In this document: positions 25,172-32,629 of the stretch, piece after piece
Layout: each line of letters begins with the position of its first letter
Position numbering within the stretch: the stretch's first letter is position 1
Made by a program: the position numbers and the translations under genes
Assembly: GCA_045588325.1 (NCBI GenBank)
Contig: JAZNEA010000035.1
Coordinates: forward strand, 1-33,875
DNA from: RGIG7378 sp045588325
GTDB taxonomy: Bacteria; Bacillota; Clostridia; RGIG7378
Length of the DNA: 33,875 nucleotides
Direction: 5' to 3'
Notes under the pieces: model-generated
What the model saw: only the letters and a program-made list of their open reading frames with translations
What the model was told of the DNA's origin: nothing
Database searches by the model: none

Positions 25172-26239
25172 ATGAGTGAAGTTCTTAATACCGAAAAGAT
25201 AGAAGAGGCAAACGTTGCCGAGAATCTCACCTCTCAGGAGTTGGAGAGGGTTAAGACCATTGCAGAGTCCATAAACATTGACGATATACAGGATGTACTC
25301 ACCTATGGTGCCCAGGCCCAGTCTCAGATTGCAGAATTTTCTGATGGTATATTGGCCATGGTAAAGACCAAGGACTCCGAGGCGATTGGCGACTTGCTTT
25401 CATCCTTAGTAGCAGAGATTAAGGAGATTGACAAGGCAGCAGGCAAAAAGTCCTGGTTCTCCCGATTCACAAAGAATACGAACAAAACCCTGGCTAAGTA
25501 CAACACCGTAGAGGCAAATGTCGATAACATTGTGGGAGAGCTGGAAGAAAAGAAGCAGCAGCTCATGCAGGATGTGGTGACATTTGACGGGATGTATCAG
25601 CAGAACATAGACTATTTTAAGGAATTGACAGTATACATCGCCGCCGGCAACGACAAGATCAGGGATCTGAGAGAGAGGGAACTGCCTGCAGCTCAGGCAC
25701 GCGCCCACGAATCCGGTCTGCAGGATGATGCACAGTATGCCAACGATTTGGAGGCAAGGATCTCACGCTTTGAGAAGAAGATCCACGACCTGTCTCTGAC
25801 GAGGATGGTATCTCTTCAGATGGGCCCTCAGATTCGCATGATTCAAAATAACGATAGCCAGCTCATCGAGAGAATTCAGTCCTCCATACTGAATACAATT
25901 CCCCTGTGGAAGAGCCAGATAGTAATTGGCCTGGGAGTGTCCAATGTTAACAAGGCAGTGGAGGCTCAAAAGGCTGTTACAGATATGACCAATCAGCTGC
26001 TCAAGCACAACAGCGAACTCCTTAAGGAGGGTACTGTAAATGTGGCAAGAGAGAGCGAAAGGGCAATTATTGATATTGAAACTCTGCGAATCACCAACGC
26101 AAACTTGATCGAGACGATCGATTCAGTTAAACAGGTGCAGGCAGAGGGAGAGACAGCCAGACTGGAGGCATCCAAGGAGCTTCACAGATTGGAGGAAGAG
26201 CTTAAGAACAAGCTTTTGGAGATGAAGAACAACGGTTAA
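25172..26239 (+). CDS. TelA-family protein (toxic anion resistance family)
   Basis: A 355-residue, almost entirely alpha-helical cytoplasmic protein. It matches the TelA/KlaA family by its acidic N-terminus, a WFSRFTKN segment, a long helical core with VTFDGMYQQNIDYFKELTVY, LQMGPQIRMIQNNDSQLIERI and LWKSQIVIGLGV, and the helical tail. The family was first linked to tellurite resistance, but in Firmicutes it usually pairs with XpaC and likely has an envelope or stress role. AGGAGGAG lies before the ATG. No other tellurium gene (TerB, TerC, TerD) is nearby, so resistance should not be assumed. Confidence 0.9.
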   Translation: MSEVLNTEKIEEANVAENLTSQELERVKTIAESINIDDIQDVLTYGAQAQSQIAEFSDGILAMVKTKDSEAIGDLLSSLVAEIKEIDKAAGKKSWFSRFTKNTNKTLAKYNTVEANVDNIVGELEEKKQQLMQDVVTFDGMYQQNIDYFKELTVYIAAGNDKIRDLRERELPAAQARAHESGLQDDAQYANDLEARISRFEKKIHDLSLTRMVSLQMGPQIRMIQNNDSQLIERIQSSILNTIPLWKSQIVIGLGVSNVNKAVEAQKAVTDMTNQLLKHNSELLKEGTVNVARESERAIIDIETLRITNANLIETIDSVKQVQAEGETARLEASKELHRLEEELKNKLLEMKNNG

Positions 26240-26240
26240 T

Positions 26241-27131
26241 ATGGCATCCAAATTAAGGTTGGGCCTTATGATTTCCTCCCCGGATTTGCCTATGGGAGCG
26301 TATCCGGATGAAAATGTCAGGCCTATAGTGGACAAGCTCATACTAATGTGTCACAGGCACGCCGAGATCTATTTGACCTGCGGTGAGGATGAGCTTGCGG
26401 GAATCGACGCCCTGCTTATCATGTACGTGGACGAGGGCAACCCCATTTTGGTGGCCAGAGCCCTTGCAGACACAAGGATTCCGGTCTTGCTATGGAGCGT
26501 CAGAGGTGAGGACCAGCATGCTCAGGCCTTTCGTTTTGCCCAGAGGGGCGCCATGGCTGCTGCGGCACAGTTGGATCTGAGTGGATGTGTCTTTACATAT
26601 GTGGAGAATTGCTCCGCAGATGATCTTATTTTCCAATCTGCAATCCGATATTTTGTAGAATCTGCCTCGTTGATGAAGGCTGTTGGGTATAGTGATATCC
26701 ATGGCAGAGGCTATCGTTTCGAAACCAAATACATCAAGTTTAATAAGCTGACAGAGACTATGGAGTCCCTCTCCGGCATGTGCGCCAAGGGAAGATTTGT
26801 AATGAGACATCCCTCGGACGAATTTATGTTGCTTTTTAACTTCTCAGATTACTATGGACCATTGCCCAAGCCAGGAGAAACTGTTACACTAATCTCGTCA
26901 GCAATTCGTGACGGAGAACTGCGATTGCTCTGCTTTGAGGCACCGGTAGTTGAGGGCCCCAAGTCCCTGGGACCCCATCTGTGGATGCATGTCAGGGTAT
27001 GGCCCAAGGTGGAGACCCGAGTGGACGCTGGCATCTATCCCATGACAATGCATGTTTGCAGGGGTAAGCATGGTTTGTCTATAGATAACTTTTGTACATA
27101 TACAGGCTGCATTTATGACGGTCTGAAATAG
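26241..27131 (+). CDS. Shortened L-fucose isomerase-like protein, central domain apparently absent
   Basis: A 296-residue protein that I match only by pattern. Residues ~5-170 resemble the N-terminal part of the L-fucose/L-arabinose isomerase-like superfamily: DALLIMYVDEGNP, DTRIPVLLWS, and a later helix with GYSDIHGRGY leading to IKFNKLTE. The C-terminal ~95 residues (PGETVTLISSAIRDGELRLL to GIYPMTMHVCRGKHGLS) resemble the family's C-terminal beta domain with its metal-binding His. Known members are ~450-590 residues; the middle domain, which supplies two of the three metal ligands in the E. coli enzyme, seems missing. It may therefore not be an isomerase. The ATG lies one base after the telA stop, without a strong ribosome binding site, suggesting coupling. 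Confidence 0.5.
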   Translation: MASKLRLGLMISSPDLPMGAYPDENVRPIVDKLILMCHRHAEIYLTCGEDELAGIDALLIMYVDEGNPILVARALADTRIPVLLWSVRGEDQHAQAFRFAQRGAMAAAAQLDLSGCVFTYVENCSADDLIFQSAIRYFVESASLMKAVGYSDIHGRGYRFETKYIKFNKLTETMESLSGMCAKGRFVMRHPSDEFMLLFNFSDYYGPLPKPGETVTLISSAIRDGELRLLCFEAPVVEGPKSLGPHLWMHVRVWPKVETRVDAGIYPMTMHVCRGKHGLSIDNFCTYTGCIYDGLK

Positions 27132-27140
27132 GAGGAACAT

Positions 27141-29024
27141 ATGAACATTAATATCATTCCCGAGATTAAGAGCTTAACCATTGTCCCCGATGCTGCCAAG
27201 GTATGCCTCGCAGATTACGGACTGTCTCCCTACTACTGCGACCAGATTCCAAAGGCTTGCGAGCTGCTTGAGACAGGCGCCAAGGCCATTAACCTTACAT
27301 ATTCGGATGCATTTGGCCAGGATGAATATACCATTTCAGTGGGAGTCGAGACCATAGAGGTCACAGCCGGAGGCGCACCTGGTGCCTATTATGCAGTTTG
27401 CACCCTTGATCAGCTGGCAAAGCTTAACGGCGGCTGCATCGAGCAGTGCAACATTCACGACAAGCCAGACATGGTAGAGAGAGCGTTCTCTGATGATATT
27501 TCCAGAGGAATGATTTCCACACTGGATGATTTCAAAAAGATCGTTCGCCGCATCGCATACATTAAGGGCAATATCTACATGCCATACATCGAGGACAGCA
27601 TGCAGTTCGAGTCTGTTCCAGAGTCTGGAATGTATACAGATCCTGTTCCAAAGGCAGAGTTCAAGGAGCTGGTCAAGTATGCTCAGGGTTATTATGTTAA
27701 GATTATTCCCATTATCAACGTTTTGGGACACTGGGACCGCAACGGCAAGTTGTCATGTTTCAGCGATGTTATGCTCCACCACGGAGATGACCCAAATGCA
27801 GCACCATCCAACGCTTTGGACACCCGCGTGCCCAAGACAAGGGAGATGGTCAAGAATATTTTGGACGAGGTTATCGAGACCTTTGCACCTATTGACACAA
27901 TTCATGTAGGTGGAGACGAGGTTGTGGATTACTTCCGCTCCCTTGGCAGAGAGAAGGCCACAGAGCTGTATTGCTCCCACTACAAGTTCGTATGCGAGTA
28001 CCTGGAGAGCAAGGGGATTAAGCCTCTCATGTACTCTGACATGTTTACTCCAGTATGGGGAGATCACGAACTGCCATTCGAGGCAATCAACGACATTTCT
28101 TCCAATGTTGGCTTTGTGTTCTGGGACTATGCGGTTCGCGGATTCTACAAGGGCATCCAGCAGCTAAAGGACAACGGCAGCCCATTCTATGTATCTCCAG
28201 CTACAATGTCCTACAACAGAGCATTGCCAGACTACAGACTCTCCTGGCTGAACGCACAGGAAATGGCACGCCAGGCAGGCCCTGCAGCAAAGGGAATGAT
28301 CATGTCCTCATGGGGCGATGGCGGATTATGCTTCAGAGAGGAGAACTGGTTCGGTAATTACGCAGGAGCTAACTTCTCATGGAGATCCGACAGCACATAC
28401 ACATTTGCAGACGGCGTGGCAGCTTTCTTTGCAATCCTGTTCGGCATAGAGGTAGATATCGACAAGTTCAATGAGTTGATCGATTATGACATCACTATTT
28501 TCAGCCGCAGAAAGCCTGAGGTATCTGCTCATTCCTACGATAGCTACAACGAGATCACCCATGTGGGAATGCAGATTCTGAACACACTGTATGCCCCCTG
28601 TTTCCGCAACATGGACCAGGAGCTCAAGAATGCAACGGTAGGTTTGGTTGAACTGCTAAAGGATAGCCTGGAGTATTTCTCATCCCTTGAGCCCGTCAGA
28701 AACCAGCAGACATACGGAGTATTCCTCTTTGATATCCGCAGAACCCTTGCATCTCTTGAGAAGATTGCCCTCCTCAGGAGCGAGAAATATGTCTACAGAG
28801 ATCACGCAAAGGCAGATATTTTGCCTCTGCTGGAGATGGCCGACTGTTGCGAGCAGGATCTGATGAGAGGCGAAGAGGTATGGTTTGAGACAAACAGACA
28901 GTCCAGCTGGAACTACTACATGGCCAGAGGATTGGATTTGGTAGAGGGTCTTAGAGCTCTTGCAAGATATTGTGACAACGTTAAGAGATTCAGCGAGGAT
29001 AAGCTTCTTGGCAGAGTCTACTAA
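27141..29024 (+). CDS. Family 20 glycoside hydrolase (beta-N-acetylhexosaminidase-like), cytoplasmic
   Basis: A 627-residue enzyme that should release terminal N-acetylhexosamine residues. Residues ~1-105 resemble the small alpha/beta domain that precedes GH20 barrels (APGAYYAVCTLDQL). The barrel follows, with DDISRGMIS, IPIINVLGHWDR and the catalytic pair Asp-Glu in HVGGDEV, then VFWDYAVRGF and MSSWGDGG. A ~200-residue helical C-terminus ends the protein. There is no signal peptide, so the substrate must be imported or internal, and no transporter is seen here. AGGAGG precedes the ATG. The downstream AraC regulator may respond to its substrate. Confidence 0.88.
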   Translation: MNINIIPEIKSLTIVPDAAKVCLADYGLSPYYCDQIPKACELLETGAKAINLTYSDAFGQDEYTISVGVETIEVTAGGAPGAYYAVCTLDQLAKLNGGCIEQCNIHDKPDMVERAFSDDISRGMISTLDDFKKIVRRIAYIKGNIYMPYIEDSMQFESVPESGMYTDPVPKAEFKELVKYAQGYYVKIIPIINVLGHWDRNGKLSCFSDVMLHHGDDPNAAPSNALDTRVPKTREMVKNILDEVIETFAPIDTIHVGGDEVVDYFRSLGREKATELYCSHYKFVCEYLESKGIKPLMYSDMFTPVWGDHELPFEAINDISSNVGFVFWDYAVRGFYKGIQQLKDNGSPFYVSPATMSYNRALPDYRLSWLNAQEMARQAGPAAKGMIMSSWGDGGLCFREENWFGNYAGANFSWRSDSTYTFADGVAAFFAILFGIEVDIDKFNELIDYDITIFSRRKPEVSAHSYDSYNEITHVGMQILNTLYAPCFRNMDQELKNATVGLVELLKDSLEYFSSLEPVRNQQTYGVFLFDIRRTLASLEKIALLRSEKYVYRDHAKADILPLLEMADCCEQDLMRGEEVWFETNRQSSWNYYMARGLDLVEGLRALARYCDNVKRFSEDKLLGRVY

Positions 29025-29042
29025 AAAGAAACGAGGAAATGT

Positions 29043-29909
29043 ATGGAAAACGTGATTAATACAGCATCAATGCCTTTTGTGGTTAGTGCCGTAAAAAAGA
29101 TGTTCGTAAAGGACGAAAAGAGCACAGGCGGAACCCACGATTCATTTGAGATGGTATATGTCAAATCAGGAACAGGTGTCTTTGAATTCGGCAAGAGCCA
29201 CATTGATGTAGGACCCAATGACCTGGTAGTAATCAGGCCACACACGCCTCATAGGTTTTTATCCGATGACCGCAACATATGCGATTTGGTTTTGGTGTAC
29301 TTCTCTTTTGCAGATAATTTTGGCAGTACTGTTGAGTCCCAGTCCGCTAAGGAGTTCCTGGGGTATATCAGCAAGGGCGATGGAGAACCGGCTATTTCTG
29401 TTAAGGTTCGTCAAAAGAACGATATTATCACCTGCATGAACCGCATTATCGAGGAGCAGGCAGACACGGGCGAGGATTTGTCCGACGAAATGCAGAGATT
29501 GCTGATGCAGGAGTTGTTTATACTGGTATCTCGCATTCTCAAGACAGAATATCAGAACAGCATTTCCAGAGCCGGTGGTCAGAAGGTTAAGGAGTTAATC
29601 CGCATTTCTGAGAGCTACATACGCAACAATTTTGAGCGCGAGTTGGATCTGACAACTATTGCCAGCAAGGTATTCCTGAGCCCCAGCTACTTTATCCGAG
29701 TCTTCCGCGAGGAGACAGGTATGAGCCCCATCAACTACTTGCTGAAGGTTCGTATCGACAATGCCAAAGATATGTTGCGTACTACAAATATGAAGGTTCG
29801 AGATATTGCAACTGCTGTGGGATTCTCGAATCAGCAGAGGTTCAACGAAATGTTCAGAAAGTTCACAGGCATGACCCCGCTGGAATACAGGAGGAGCGAC
29901 GAGCAATGA
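29043..29909 (+). CDS. AraC-family transcription regulator with N-terminal cupin domain
   Basis: A 288-residue regulator. Residues ~20-110 form an AraC-type cupin sensor (FEMVYVKSGTGVFEFG, VIRPHTPHRF). Residues ~185-285 are the double helix-turn-helix: LTTIASKVFLSPSYFIRVF, the GMSPINYLLKVRIDNAKDML linker and the VRDIATAVGFSNQQRFNEMFRK second motif. Such proteins usually control sugar use. It lies 18 bases after GH20, with AACGAGGAA before the ATG, and its stop overlaps the next gene by 4 bases (ATGA). Its likely targets are this cluster; no operator could be identified. Confidence 0.93.
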   Translation: MENVINTASMPFVVSAVKKMFVKDEKSTGGTHDSFEMVYVKSGTGVFEFGKSHIDVGPNDLVVIRPHTPHRFLSDDRNICDLVLVYFSFADNFGSTVESQSAKEFLGYISKGDGEPAISVKVRQKNDIITCMNRIIEEQADTGEDLSDEMQRLLMQELFILVSRILKTEYQNSISRAGGQKVKELIRISESYIRNNFERELDLTTIASKVFLSPSYFIRVFREETGMSPINYLLKVRIDNAKDMLRTTNMKVRDIATAVGFSNQQRFNEMFRKFTGMTPLEYRRSDEQ

Positions 29910-30517
29910 CACTGTACGCCTGTGTTAGACAAGGGGAACTGGACTATTTTCGCCAGGTGGGATTAACACCTGTTGGAGAGAATTGCGCTCTGGTGGAGAT
30001 TGACGGATGCACCAGGCAATACGTTAAGGTTTACCTTAGTCCCCAGGATTGCCCAGGATATAATTGTGACGGTTGGGTAGTTGTTGCTGTTGAAGTTGCA
30101 TTGGATTCTTGCTATATTGCTGAGGGTGCATATTATAGCAAGTCTGCAAATGCCCCAGATTGCCTGCCGGAGCTGTTTAGACAGAGCGTAATACCTATCA
30201 CCGATTATAGGTTAGGACAGTACTATAGACCGGTATGTCTAGTGCCTGGAACATCTCCTACGTTGGATTATCTCAATGAGACGCCTGGGAAACAGTCGTT
30301 TTTGTATGCCAAGGCAGAGTCAATATATGAGGAGAGAGCCTTTGACGATTTGGTAGAAAACCATATGACCAAGGGTGAACTTCTGGAACTGGCATACAGG
30401 CATCTGGCCGACACAGGCAGAGCCAGGATTATTCAGTCTCCTGACTGGGATTACATCAGGTACGAAACCGAGAATGGAGACAATACTTTTTTAAGGAGTA
30501 AGACTACACATGAGTGA
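29906..30517 (+). CDS. Unknown 203-residue protein
   Basis: I do not recognise this protein. It has no signal peptide or membrane helix. The first half is beta-rich with several Cys (YACVRQG, NCALVEIDGC, DCPGYNCDGW) and aromatic residues (YYSKSANAPDCLPELFRQ). The second half is more helical and acidic (ESIYEERAFDDLVENH). It overlaps the AraC gene by 4 bases and the next gene by 8 bases, so it is translated with its neighbours and is a real gene rather than a chance frame. Codon use looks like that of adjacent genes. Function unknown; a link to the sugar cluster is only positional. Confidence 0.7.
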   Translation: MTLYACVRQGELDYFRQVGLTPVGENCALVEIDGCTRQYVKVYLSPQDCPGYNCDGWVVVAVEVALDSCYIAEGAYYSKSANAPDCLPELFRQSVIPITDYRLGQYYRPVCLVPGTSPTLDYLNETPGKQSFLYAKAESIYEERAFDDLVENHMTKGELLELAYRHLADTGRARIIQSPDWDYIRYETENGDNTFLRSKTTHE

Positions 30518-30947
30518 ATTAAAGGCCCAGAACGCGTCTGCGGCAAAGCCAAAGTCAGAGGGCAAGAAGAATTACCACAGAAGGCATCATTCCTCTGCTA
30601 AACCCCAGCAGAATCAACAGAGCCAGCAAAACCAGCAGAATCAGCAGAACCAGCAGGGAAACAATCAGCCACAGGCTCAGCAACATCATCAGCCTAAGGC
30701 CCAGCAGCCTCAGCAGGTTCAGCAAAACCAGGCAAAGCCTCAGCAGAACCAGCAGGGAAATAATCAGCACAAGCAGAGGCAGGGAAATCGTGGCAATCAG
30801 AACGATTCCCGCAAGAACAGACATGATCGTGGCAACCATAATCGCAAGCCTCATGTGGAGACAGCTGAGGATATCCGCAGAGATATTCAGCGTATTGAAA
30901 AGGAAATCCGCCTGGAAATAGATGAGATTGCCAGCATTAGGTTTTAG
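30510..30947 (+). CDS. Small basic Gln/Asn-rich low-complexity protein
   Basis: A 145-residue protein. Residues ~31-95 are an almost pure Gln/Asn run built on imperfect QQNQQ, QQGNNQ and QPKAQQ units, with His and Lys added. Residues ~96-115 are Arg/Asn/His-rich (QRQGNRGNQNDSRKNRHDRG), and ~116-145 form a charged amphipathic helix (EDIRRDIQRIEKEIRLEIDEI). There is no signal peptide. AAGGAG lies upstream of the ATG inside the preceding gene, an 8-base overlap. The composition resembles disordered RNA-binding or phase-separating tails, but no function can be assigned. It is the last gene of the cluster and ends before the repeat-rich gap. Confidence 0.75.
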   Translation: MSELKAQNASAAKPKSEGKKNYHRRHHSSAKPQQNQQSQQNQQNQQNQQGNNQPQAQQHHQPKAQQPQQVQQNQAKPQQNQQGNNQHKQRQGNRGNQNDSRKNRHDRGNHNRKPHVETAEDIRRDIQRIEKEIRLEIDEIASIRF

Positions 30948-30960
30948 TTCAGCTAATAAC

Positions 30961-31001
30961 TAAGAGTGAAAAGTGCAGTTAAGAGTTAAGAGTGAAAAGT
31001 G
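30961..31001 (+). repeat. Direct repeat, two copies of a 15-base unit
   Basis: TAAGAGTGAAAAGTG occurs at 30961-30975 and again, identical, at 30987-31001 (26-base period). The unit lies just after the last gene of the cluster. Confidence 0.9.
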
Positions 31002-31078
31002 AAAAAAATTGGCAAGTTTATAGCTGACCAACTATTCGCTAACCAACTTTGTTATCTGTTAACTCTTATCTCTTAGCT
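30977..31078. repeat. Imperfect inverted repeat, possible large hairpin
   Basis: The arm 30977-30996 pairs with 31059-31078 at 17 Watson-Crick and one wobble position out of 20, around a 62-base loop. It occupies the gap between the Q/N-rich gene and the tRNA-Met promoter. It could act as a terminator-like or processing structure, or be a copy of a dispersed repeat. Confidence 0.7.
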
Positions 31079-31090
31079 CAAAAATAGCCG

Positions 31091-31119
31091 TTGACATCAA
31101 CTGTTGTCTGTGCTACTAT
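31091..31119 (+). promoter_or_regulatory. Sigma-A promoter of tRNA-Met
   Basis: TTGACA (31091-31096), 17 bases, TACTAT (31114-31119), ending 13 bases before the tRNA. Confidence 0.85.
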
Positions 31120-31132
31120 TTAATCCGCGCTT

Positions 31133-31209
31133 GGCGGTATAGCTCAGTTGGCTAGAGCATGCGGTTCATACCCGCAGTGTCGTTGGTTCAAATCCGACTG
31201 CCGCTACCA
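31133..31209 (+). tRNA. tRNA-Met (anticodon CAU), elongator type
   Basis: A full cloverleaf with encoded CCA. Acceptor GGCGGTA pairs with TGCCGCT, leaving a G1-U72 wobble that occurs in clostridial elongator tRNA-Met. The anticodon stem TGCGG/CCGCA encloses TTCATAC, anticodon CAT. The T arm is GTTGG-TTCAAAT-CCGAC. The anticodon stem lacks the three consecutive GC pairs of initiator tRNA, and its acceptor end is paired. A tRNA-Ile modified by TilS is a remote alternative. Confidence 0.95.
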
Positions 31210-31212
31210 TGA

Positions 31213-31240
31213 GGACTCTACTAGTTAGAGTCCTTTTTTT
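31213..31240 (+). terminator. Rho-independent terminator after tRNA-Met
   Basis: GGACTCTA (31213-31220) pairs perfectly with TAGAGTCC (31226-31233), with a five-base loop and seven Ts. Confidence 0.92.
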
Positions 31241-31254
31241 GTACACAAGTGTCC

Positions 31255-31283
31255 TTGCACCATATACTTATTTGATATAAACT
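31255..31283 (+). promoter_or_regulatory. Putative sigma-A promoter of the SpoU-tadA operon
   Basis: TTGCAC (31255-31260), 17 bases, TAAACT (31278-31283), about 34 bases before the ATG. The -10 box is the same as at the tRNA-Gly promoter. Confidence 0.55.
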
Positions 31284-31316
31284 ACATTATTATCGACATG
31301 GCATCGGGAGGATAGG

Positions 31317-32171
31317 ATGCAGAATCAGTTCCAGACATTTCCCAGGAGCTTTGAGGGGCACGAGATCATTTCCATTGGTCCAAAGAGCGACCAGTTTCAC
31401 CTGATTAAGGACATGATTTCTCTCAAGCACAAGGACAAGAGCATATTTGTTATTGAGGGACTGTGGGGTTATCACAGGATTGTGCAGATGGGCATTCGCG
31501 TGCGCATGTTCTGTTTTTGTCCGGAATACATCCGCACTGAGCAGGATTTGGAGCTGGTTAAGGGGTTTATTCGCATTGCAGATGAGAGTTGCTATGCCAG
31601 CGACAAGCTATGCGCCCGTATGACAGATCGCGACAGCACAGAGGGATTTTTCGTTGTGGCTGACTATCCTGTTCGCACAGTAGAGGATATCGAACTTAAG
31701 GATAATAACCTGATCATAATTGCAGATGGTCTGGACAAGCCTGGCAATATTGGAACAATTATTCGTTCTGCAGAAGCTGCAGGATGCGATGCGGTCATTT
31801 CTGTTAACACCAAGGTTCCACTGTCACAACATCGAGTGATTAAGGCCAGCCTAGGCGGCAGCCTGACACTTCCAGTCATTAACATGGACGTTGACGAGTG
31901 CATCCAGTGGCTGGGGGCGAAGGGATTCACCCTGTATGTGACCAATCTCAAGTCAGCCCACTGGCACTACGAGGAAAGTTATCAGGGCAGAGCAGCCATT
32001 GTAGCAGGCAATGAGATTAAGGGTATTTCAGACATTTGGAACCAGTGCGATGTGCCCCACGTGAACATCAAAATCCCAATGTTTGGACAGTGTGACTCCT
32101 TGAACGTAGGATTTGCAACAACCATGGTGGCATACGAGGCCAGCCTTAAACAAAAGGGTTTGATCAAATGA
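31317..32171 (+). CDS. SpoU-family (TrmH-like) RNA 2'-O-methyltransferase
   Basis: A 284-residue SPOUT enzyme that methylates ribose 2'-hydroxyls in tRNA or rRNA using S-adenosylmethionine. Residues ~1-115 are the substrate-binding N-terminus (FVIEGLWGYHRI). The SPOUT domain has motif 1 LDKPGNIGTIIRSAEAAG, motif 2 AGNEIKGIS, where the family usually has GNE followed by a small residue, and motif 3 IPMFGQCDSLNVGFA in the knot. It follows a tRNA gene and precedes tadA with a 4-base ATGA overlap, consistent with an RNA-modification operon. Which nucleotide it modifies cannot be told. GGAGG precedes the ATG. Confidence 0.88.
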   Translation: MQNQFQTFPRSFEGHEIISIGPKSDQFHLIKDMISLKHKDKSIFVIEGLWGYHRIVQMGIRVRMFCFCPEYIRTEQDLELVKGFIRIADESCYASDKLCARMTDRDSTEGFFVVADYPVRTVEDIELKDNNLIIIADGLDKPGNIGTIIRSAEAAGCDAVISVNTKVPLSQHRVIKASLGGSLTLPVINMDVDECIQWLGAKGFTLYVTNLKSAHWHYEESYQGRAAIVAGNEIKGISDIWNQCDVPHVNIKIPMFGQCDSLNVGFATTMVAYEASLKQKGLIK

Positions 32172-32629
32172 GATACAATCAGTACCTTGTAGAAAACATG
32201 GAGGCCGCATTGGAACAGGCCCGTATGGCAGCCAAGATAGGCGAGATTCCGGTGGGAGCAGTTGTGGTCAAGGACGGCAAGATTATTGCCAGGGGACACA
32301 ATACCCGCGAGCGAGACAGCGACATTACGGGACACGCGGAGATCAACGCAATACGGCAGGCAGAACAAGTGTTAGGGGATTGGCGTCTAACTGGGTGTGA
32401 CATGTTCGTAACCATGGAGCCATGTCCGATGTGCATCGGGGCAATTATTGCATCCAGAATGGGCAGATTGTTTTATGGATGTGGAGACCCTGTTGCAGGA
32501 GCCTGCAAATCCGTGACAAACATTTATACTTCCGGCATCAATGCAGGCAGGTTGGAGATTTATGATGACATAATGGCCGAGGAGTCTTCGGCAATAGTGG
32601 ATGGTTTTTTCAATGGAATCAGAGAATAG
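32168..32629 (+). CDS. tadA: tRNA-specific adenosine deaminase
   Basis: A 153-residue zinc enzyme that converts A34 of tRNA-Arg(ACG) to inosine. The active site HAE (residues 56-58, Glu as proton donor) and PCPMC (85-89, zinc Cys86 and Cys89) are intact, with IPVGAVVV before and FYGCGDPVAGACKS after. Length is normal. The start overlaps the upstream methyltransferase by 4 bases. The downstream gene starts inside its 3' end, implying one operon. Confidence 0.95.
   Translation: MRYNQYLVENMEAALEQARMAAKIGEIPVGAVVVKDGKIIARGHNTRERDSDITGHAEINAIRQAEQVLGDWRLTGCDMFVTMEPCPMCIGAIIASRMGRLFYGCGDPVAGACKSVTNIYTSGINAGRLEIYDDIMAEESSAIVDGFFNGIRE

Noticed and set aside
25172..26239. Tellurite resistance operon
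   Set aside because: Only TelA and XpaC are present; no TerC/TerD or TehB-type gene is nearby, and the family is widespread without tellurite links.
30600..30780. Short repeats that look array-like
   Set aside because: They are in-frame CAG/CAA/AAC codon repeats encoding the Gln/Asn tract, with no spacers of constant length, so not a CRISPR array.
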